Shown piece by piece: positions 15,026 to 18,283 of a stretch of DNA of 18,283 bases. Under the pieces are notes generated by a model. It searched no databases. It saw nothing but the letters and a program-made list of their open reading frames with translations, and was not told the DNA's origin. Each line of letters starts with the position of its first letter. Within the stretch, counting starts at the first letter, position 1. Made by a program: the position numbers and the translations under genes. This stretch comes from CAYRGG01 sp964423745 (GTDB lineage Bacteria > Pseudomonadota > Gammaproteobacteria > Competibacterales > Competibacteraceae), in assembly GCA_964423745.1 (NCBI GenBank), contig CAYRGG010000067.1, forward strand, positions 1 through 18,283, written 5' to 3'.

Positions 15026-15298
15026 TTACCTTGACTTTTTATCCCCAGCATGACCGCGAAAGGTACGCGTAACGGCAAATTCCCCCAGTTTGTGGCCCAC
15101 CATATTTTCACTAATAAGGACTGGTACATGTTGACGCCCATTGTGAACAGCAATGGTTAAACCCACCATATTGGGTATCACCATTGAGCGCCGCGACCAT
15201 GTCTTGATAGGACGCTTACTATTAGTGGCGATGGCCTGCTCAACCTTCTTGCTGAGATGAAGATCGATAAAGGGGCCTTTTTTGATGGATCGTGGCAC
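15026..15298 (-). CDS. rpsS: 30S ribosomal protein S19 (GTG start)
   Basis: 90 residues from a GTG reading (M)PRSIKKGPFIDLHL, which aligns exactly with E. coli MPRSLKKGPF (92 residues). An in-frame ATG two codons upstream, and a longer open frame, exist. However, GAGG is 2 nt from that ATG and 8 nt from the GTG, so the GTG is the better start. S19 in the 30S head partners S13 at the A-site finger bridge. Conserved blocks: IKTWSRRSMVIPNMVGLTIAVHNG (split: TWSRRSM, GLTIAVHNG), RQHVPVLIS, MVGHKLGEFAVTRTFRGH. It sits between rplB (16 nt) and rplV (7 nt). Confidence 0.95.
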   Translation of the reverse strand: MPRSIKKGPFIDLHLSKKVEQAIATNSKRPIKTWSRRSMVIPNMVGLTIAVHNGRQHVPVLISENMVGHKLGEFAVTRTFRGHAGDKKSR

Positions 15299-15314
15299 CT
15301 GCATTTCCTCGTTT

Positions 15315-16142
15315 TTAAGCTTTTCGTCTGCTGCGTACAATCATTTTATCAGTACGTTTATTGTTACGGGTTTTGTAGCCTTTTGTGGGCACCCCCCATG
15401 GAGTGACCGGATGTCGACCTCCGGAAGTTCTGCCTTCACCACCACCATGAGGATGATCCACCGGATTCATAGCCACACCACGCACAGTCGGACGCATACC
15501 TCGCCAACGTTTTGCGCCTGCTTTGCCAAGGGCACGCAGGGCATGTTCGGAATTTCCCACTTCGCCAATGGTTGCTTTACAGTCCACATGGACTCTACGA
15601 ACCTCACCAGAGCGTAACCGTAGGGCCGCATATGCAGCTTCCCGAGATACGAGCTGAGCCGAAGCCCCAGCGCTACGCACTAGTTGCGCTCCCTTACCCG
15701 GCTTCATTTCAACACAATGCACGGTACTGCCCACCGGAATCGTTCGTAGCGGCAACGCATTGCCTACTTTAATAGGTGCTACAATCCCTGACATCACGGT
15801 TGCCCCTGTGTGCAAACCACGGGGGGCAATAATGTAGCGACGTTCACCGTCTGCATAGAGCAGTAAAGCAATGTGAGCACTGCGGTTCGGATCGTATTCA
15901 AGTCGCTCAACCTGCGCAGGAATATCGTCTTTGTTGCGCTTAAAATCGATGACGCGATAATGGTGCTTATGTCCTCCGCCTCGATGCCGAGTTGTAATAC
16001 GGCCTGCATTGTTACGCCCACCGGTCTTGCTCTTTTTCTCCAACAAGGGTCTGTAAGGTTCCCCCTTATGAAGATCTGGCGTCTTTACTTTGATGACAAA
16101 CCGACGACCTGGCGAGGTGGGTTTCTGTTTAATAACTGCCAT
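15315..16142 (-). CDS. rplB: 50S ribosomal protein L2
   Basis: 275 residues (E. coli 273). L2 is needed for subunit association and peptidyl transfer. The N-terminal half has the basic GRNNAGRITTRHRGGGHKHHYR block. The C-terminal half has KPGKGAQLVRSAGASAQL and the invariant NPVDHPHGGGEGR. H230 is the counterpart of E. coli H229, the histidine important for activity. The end PVTPWGVPTKGYKTR followed by a basic tail is typical. TAGG about 9 nt upstream is the likely ribosome binding site, in the 31-nt spacer after rplW. Confidence 0.98.
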   Translation of the reverse strand: MAVIKQKPTSPGRRFVIKVKTPDLHKGEPYRPLLEKKSKTGGRNNAGRITTRHRGGGHKHHYRVIDFKRNKDDIPAQVERLEYDPNRSAHIALLLYADGERRYIIAPRGLHTGATVMSGIVAPIKVGNALPLRTIPVGSTVHCVEMKPGKGAQLVRSAGASAQLVSREAAYAALRLRSGEVRRVHVDCKATIGEVGNSEHALRALGKAGAKRWRGMRPTVRGVAMNPVDHPHGGGEGRTSGGRHPVTPWGVPTKGYKTRNNKRTDKMIVRSRRKA

Positions 16143-16173
16143 AATAAAAACCTAGAAGATTACAAGAAAGGGA

Positions 16174-16470
16174 CTATTCCCCTCCCATAAAGTCGATCTC
16201 TTGGCCAGCCTCAAGGCTCACATAAGCCTTCTTCCAGTCGGAACGCTGCCCGCGAATAGCGCCAAATCGCTTACGTTTACCCTTCATATTGGCCACAGTG
16301 ACAGATTTCACTTTAACCTCAAAGAAAAGCTCGACCGCCTTCTTGATTTCGGGTTTGGTAGCATCTAAAGCGACTTTGAAAACCACCTGATTATGGTCAT
16401 CGGCTAGCGTTGTACTCTTCTCTGAAACATGGGGTGCTAATAAAACTTTTAACAAACGCTCCTGATTCAC
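16174..16470 (-). CDS. rplW: 50S ribosomal protein L23 (GTG start overlapping rplD stop)
   Basis: 98 residues (E. coli 100) when started at the GTG reading (M)NQERLLKVLLAPHVSEK. The frame also holds a GTG three codons earlier, but that codon lies inside the GGGGAG ribosome binding site itself. The chosen GTG has this site 8 nt upstream and overlaps the rplD stop as GTGA, a classic coupled junction. L23 sits at the tunnel exit and is the dock for trigger factor and SRP; E17 corresponds to the E. coli E18 contact. Further blocks are EIKKAVELFFEVKVKSV and SDWKKAYVSL. Confidence 0.93.
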   Translation of the reverse strand: MNQERLLKVLLAPHVSEKSTTLADDHNQVVFKVALDATKPEIKKAVELFFEVKVKSVTVANMKGKRKRFGAIRGQRSDWKKAYVSLEAGQEIDFMGGE

Positions 16471-17096
16471 GCTAGCCACTCCCCAATGCGCTCCGCAGCG
16501 TTTTTTGTGATTACGATTTTCTCGTATCTAATCAAGCTAACCGGATTTAATGTAGAGACATTACAAATATCAACTTTTGGCAAATTGCGAACCGATAACT
16601 CAACATTTCGATCCAACGCCTCTGTTACTAGCAATACAAAAGCGTTACCCTGAAGTCCCAGTTCTGCAAGCTGTGCCAAAATAAGTTTGGTTTTTGGTTC
16701 GCTTAAAACTAATTCACTGACGATCAGCAAACGATCCTGCCGTACCAGCTCAGAAAATATTGAGCGCATGGCGGCACGGTACATTTTCTTATTAACTTTT
16801 TGCCCGTAATTTTGAGGACTCGCAGCGAACGTCACCCCCCCACCGCGCCACAAAGGACTGCGAATAGTGCCAGCTCGAGCACGCCCAGTTCCCTTCTGTC
16901 GCCAAGGTTTAGCACCTCCACCTCTGACCGCAGTCCGATTCTTTTGAGCTCGCGTTCCACTTCGAGCGCCGGCTAGATAGGCAGTCACAACTTGGTGCAC
17001 TAAAGCCTCGTTAAAATCTTGCCCAAAAGCTTTATCTGGAACTGATAGCGTTTGGGTTCCACTTTGATTTTCTCCACTGGTTACTTTCAGTTCCAT
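16467..17096 (-). CDS. rplD: 50S ribosomal protein L4
   Basis: 209 residues (E. coli 201). L4 lines the peptide tunnel with an extended loop (about 45-90), visible as GTRAQKNRTAVRGGGAKPWRQKGTGRARAG (blocks RTAVRGGG, KPWRQKGTGRARAG, SPLWRGGG). In E. coli, L4 also represses the S10 operon by binding a leader before rpsJ. That leader cannot be present upstream of rpsJ here because tuf abuts it. A strong GAGGAGG lies 5 nt before the ATG, directly after the rplC stop. Confidence 0.98.
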   Translation of the reverse strand: MELKVTSGENQSGTQTLSVPDKAFGQDFNEALVHQVVTAYLAGARSGTRAQKNRTAVRGGGAKPWRQKGTGRARAGTIRSPLWRGGGVTFAASPQNYGQKVNKKMYRAAMRSIFSELVRQDRLLIVSELVLSEPKTKLILAQLAELGLQGNAFVLLVTEALDRNVELSVRNLPKVDICNVSTLNPVSLIRYEKIVITKNAAERIGEWLA

Positions 17097-17106
17097 CTCG
17101 TCCTCC

Positions 17107-17751
17107 TCAACCCTGCGCTTTCACAGCAGGACGAATAATAAGATTGCCATTTTTGGAGCCTGGAACCGCACCTTTTACTAATAGCAAATTGCGAGTTGTA
17201 TCGACTCTGACTACCTCGAGGTTTTGTATGCTACGGCGCACTGCACCCATATGACCGGCCATTTTCTTACCTTTAAACACGCGGCCCGGTGTTTGATTTT
17301 GACCAATGGAGCCTGGTACACGGTGGGAAAGGGAGTTACCGTGGCTATTCCGTTGCCCACGAAAATTCTGTCGCTTAATAGTACCGGCAAAACCCTTACC
17401 AATCGTAGTACCGGTCACATCAACTTTTTGACCCTCTGAAAAAAGATCTACATTTAGCTCGGCGCCAACTACAATTTCCTCGCCTTCTCCCTCTGCAAGG
17501 CGAAATTCCCATAAACCTCGCCCAGCCTCTACGTTTGCTTTCGTAAAGTGACCAGCCAACGGTTTATTAACACGATTTGGACGGCGTCTACCCGTCGTCA
17601 CCTGAAAAGCACGATAACCGTCGTTTGCCAACGATTTAATTTGGGTAACGCGATTGGACTCAACTTCAATGACAGTTACCGGTATGGATACACCTTCGTC
17701 TGTAAAGATGCGGGTCATACCGATTTTACGGCCAATTAATCCGATTGCCAT
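17107..17751 (-). CDS. rplC: 50S ribosomal protein L3
   Basis: 214 residues (E. coli 209). L3 is an early assembly protein with a loop reaching the peptidyl transferase centre. Blocks: GRKIGMTRIFTDEGVSIPVTVIE, NDGYRAFQVTTG, DVTGTTIGKGFAGTIKR, HGNSLSHRVPGSIGQNQTPG and KGKKMAGHMG. Q153 corresponds to the glutamine (E. coli Q150) methylated by PrmB. The ribosome binding site is not strong (GAGG 11 nt upstream), and the preceding spacer is unusually long (156 nt) and structured. Confidence 0.98.
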   Translation of the reverse strand: MAIGLIGRKIGMTRIFTDEGVSIPVTVIEVESNRVTQIKSLANDGYRAFQVTTGRRRPNRVNKPLAGHFTKANVEAGRGLWEFRLAEGEGEEIVVGAELNVDLFSEGQKVDVTGTTIGKGFAGTIKRQNFRGQRNSHGNSLSHRVPGSIGQNQTPGRVFKGKKMAGHMGAVRRSIQNLEVVRVDTTRNLLLVKGAVPGSKNGNLIIRPAVKAQG

Positions 17752-17907
17752 TTTTGGAGAAACCTCTAACTTTTTTAAATTTTAGTAATCGGCGAGAGGA
17801 AGGGTGGCAACCCTTCTTCAGCTTGATCTAACTCGTCTCAACACTTGATTGTTGACGATGAAAGGTAAATCGCTTGACAGCAGCGCAAAAAATATAAAGC
17901 GGGCGAG
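17752..17907 (-). promoter_or_regulatory. Long structured spacer between rpsJ and rplC
   Basis: This 156-nt gap is exceptional for a run where most gaps are under 35 nt. In transcription order it has a 6-bp hairpin (17838-17855, 6-nt loop, with an alternative bulged pairing to a GACG/CGTC outer stem). It then has a 7-bp GC-rich hairpin (17799-17816, TGCC loop, extendable by two pairs past one mismatch), and then an A/T-rich stretch up to rplC. Neither hairpin is followed directly by a T-tract. No ORF of note or convincing promoter is visible. Its role is unknown; a displaced control leader for rplC-rplD is one possibility. Confidence 0.45.
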
Positions 17908-18219
17908 CTAATTTAACTTGATCTGTACATCAACACCCGCTGCAAGATCTAATTTCATTAATGCATCGACTGTTTTGTCGGTCGGGTCCACAATATCCAT
18001 GAGCCGTTTATGGGTGCGAATCTCATACTGATCCCGTGCATCCTTATTAACATGCGGTGATATAAGCACTGTAAACCGCTCATTTTTGGTCGGCAAGGGA
18101 ATAGGACCCCGCACTTGGGCGCCCGTACGTTTTGCGGTCTCCACAATTTCGCGCGCTGATTGATCTATCAAACGATGATCAAACGCTTTGAGTCGAATAC
18201 GAATTCGTTGCTTAGCCAT
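17908..18219 (-). CDS. rpsJ: 30S ribosomal protein S10 (NusE)
   Basis: 103 residues, equal to E. coli. S10 belongs to the 30S head and, paired with NusB, acts in transcription antitermination and in coupling to NusG. Conserved blocks: QRIRIRLKAFDHRLIDQS, KRTGAQVRGPIPLPTK, RFTVLISPHVNKDARDQYEIRTHKR (split: RFTVLISPHV, QYEIRTHKR) and TVDALMKLDLAAGVDV. It begins 5 nt after the tuf stop; AAGGGG is unusually close to the ATG, so ribosomes may reach it by reinitiation from tuf (inference). Confidence 0.98.
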   Translation of the reverse strand: MAKQRIRIRLKAFDHRLIDQSAREIVETAKRTGAQVRGPIPLPTKNERFTVLISPHVNKDARDQYEIRTHKRLMDIVDPTDKTVDALMKLDLAAGVDVQIKLN

Positions 18220-18224
18220 GCCCC

Positions 18225-18283
18225 TTACTCAATAATCTTAGCGACGACACCGGCGCCGACGGTACGCCCGCCCTCACGCACAG
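18225..18283 (-). CDS. tuf: Elongation factor Tu, C-terminal end only
   Basis: Only the last 18 complete codons and the TAA stop are inside the window; the rest lies past the right edge. I translated it directly: it reads VREGGRTVGAGVVAKIIE, which is the invariant end of EF-Tu domain 3. EF-Tu brings aminoacyl-tRNA to the ribosome as a GTP complex. Its position directly before rpsJ means that the str operon (usually rpsL-rpsG-fusA-tuf) probably runs on into the S10 cluster; the upstream genes are not visible. Confidence 0.95.
   Translation of the reverse strand, partial: VREGGRTVGAGVVAKIIE

Noticed and set aside
15282..15772. Plus-strand open frames opposite rplB and rpsS
   Set aside because: Shadows of conserved minus-strand genes; no ribosome binding site or family match.
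17834..17907. Promoter inside the rpsJ-rplC spacer (TATATT or TTGAGA elements)
   Set aside because: Neither element has a partner at proper spacing.

Overview
The window is a chromosomal segment from a gammaproteobacterium and is dominated by a long, conserved run of translation genes. Protein lengths and sequences (S4, S11, S13, L17, SecY, RNA polymerase alpha, PolA) closely match the gammaproteobacterial type. Base composition is moderate, in the mid-40s % GC by eye. Because tuf runs straight into rpsJ, the organism is probably not an enterobacterium but a more basal gammaproteobacterium; I cannot place it further from this window.

Left part (1-3446): a LOG-family (TIGR00730-type) nucleotide phosphoribohydrolase, cut by the left edge, is divergently arranged with polA, a full-length DNA polymerase I with 5'-nuclease, intact proofreading and polymerase domains. 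polA converges on a minus-strand gene for an S-adenosyl-L-methionine hydrolase (DUF62 family). The spacer between them holds an 11-bp hairpin with a GAGA loop.

Right part (4464-18283, all minus strand): the str/S10/spc/alpha ribosomal supercluster. In transcription order it runs tuf (last 18 sense codons only), rpsJ, rplC, rplD, rplW, rplB, rpsS, rplV, rpsC, rplP, rpmC, rpsQ, rplN, rplX, rplE, rpsN, rpsH, rplF, rplR, rpsE, rpmD, rplO, secY, rpmJ, rpsM, rpsK, rpsD, rpoA, rplQ. It ends in a strong intrinsic terminator after rplQ. Most genes are separated by 1-30 nt or overlap, as expected for coupled translation. Together they supply both ribosomal subunits, the Sec translocon channel and the alpha subunit of RNA polymerase.

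Several starts differ from the longest open frame and are corrected by Shine-Dalgarno position and family alignment: rpsD (GTG), rpsS (GTG), rplW (GTG), rpsK, rpsE, rpsN, rplX and rplP.

I found no mobile element, CRISPR array, tRNA or rRNA, and no clear novel system. The points worth a second look are in the spacers: an unusually long rpsJ-rplC gap with two hairpins, a terminator-like hairpin between rpsC and rplP, possible S4 and S8 control sites, and the SAM hydrolase gene starting 13 nt after the ribosomal terminator.
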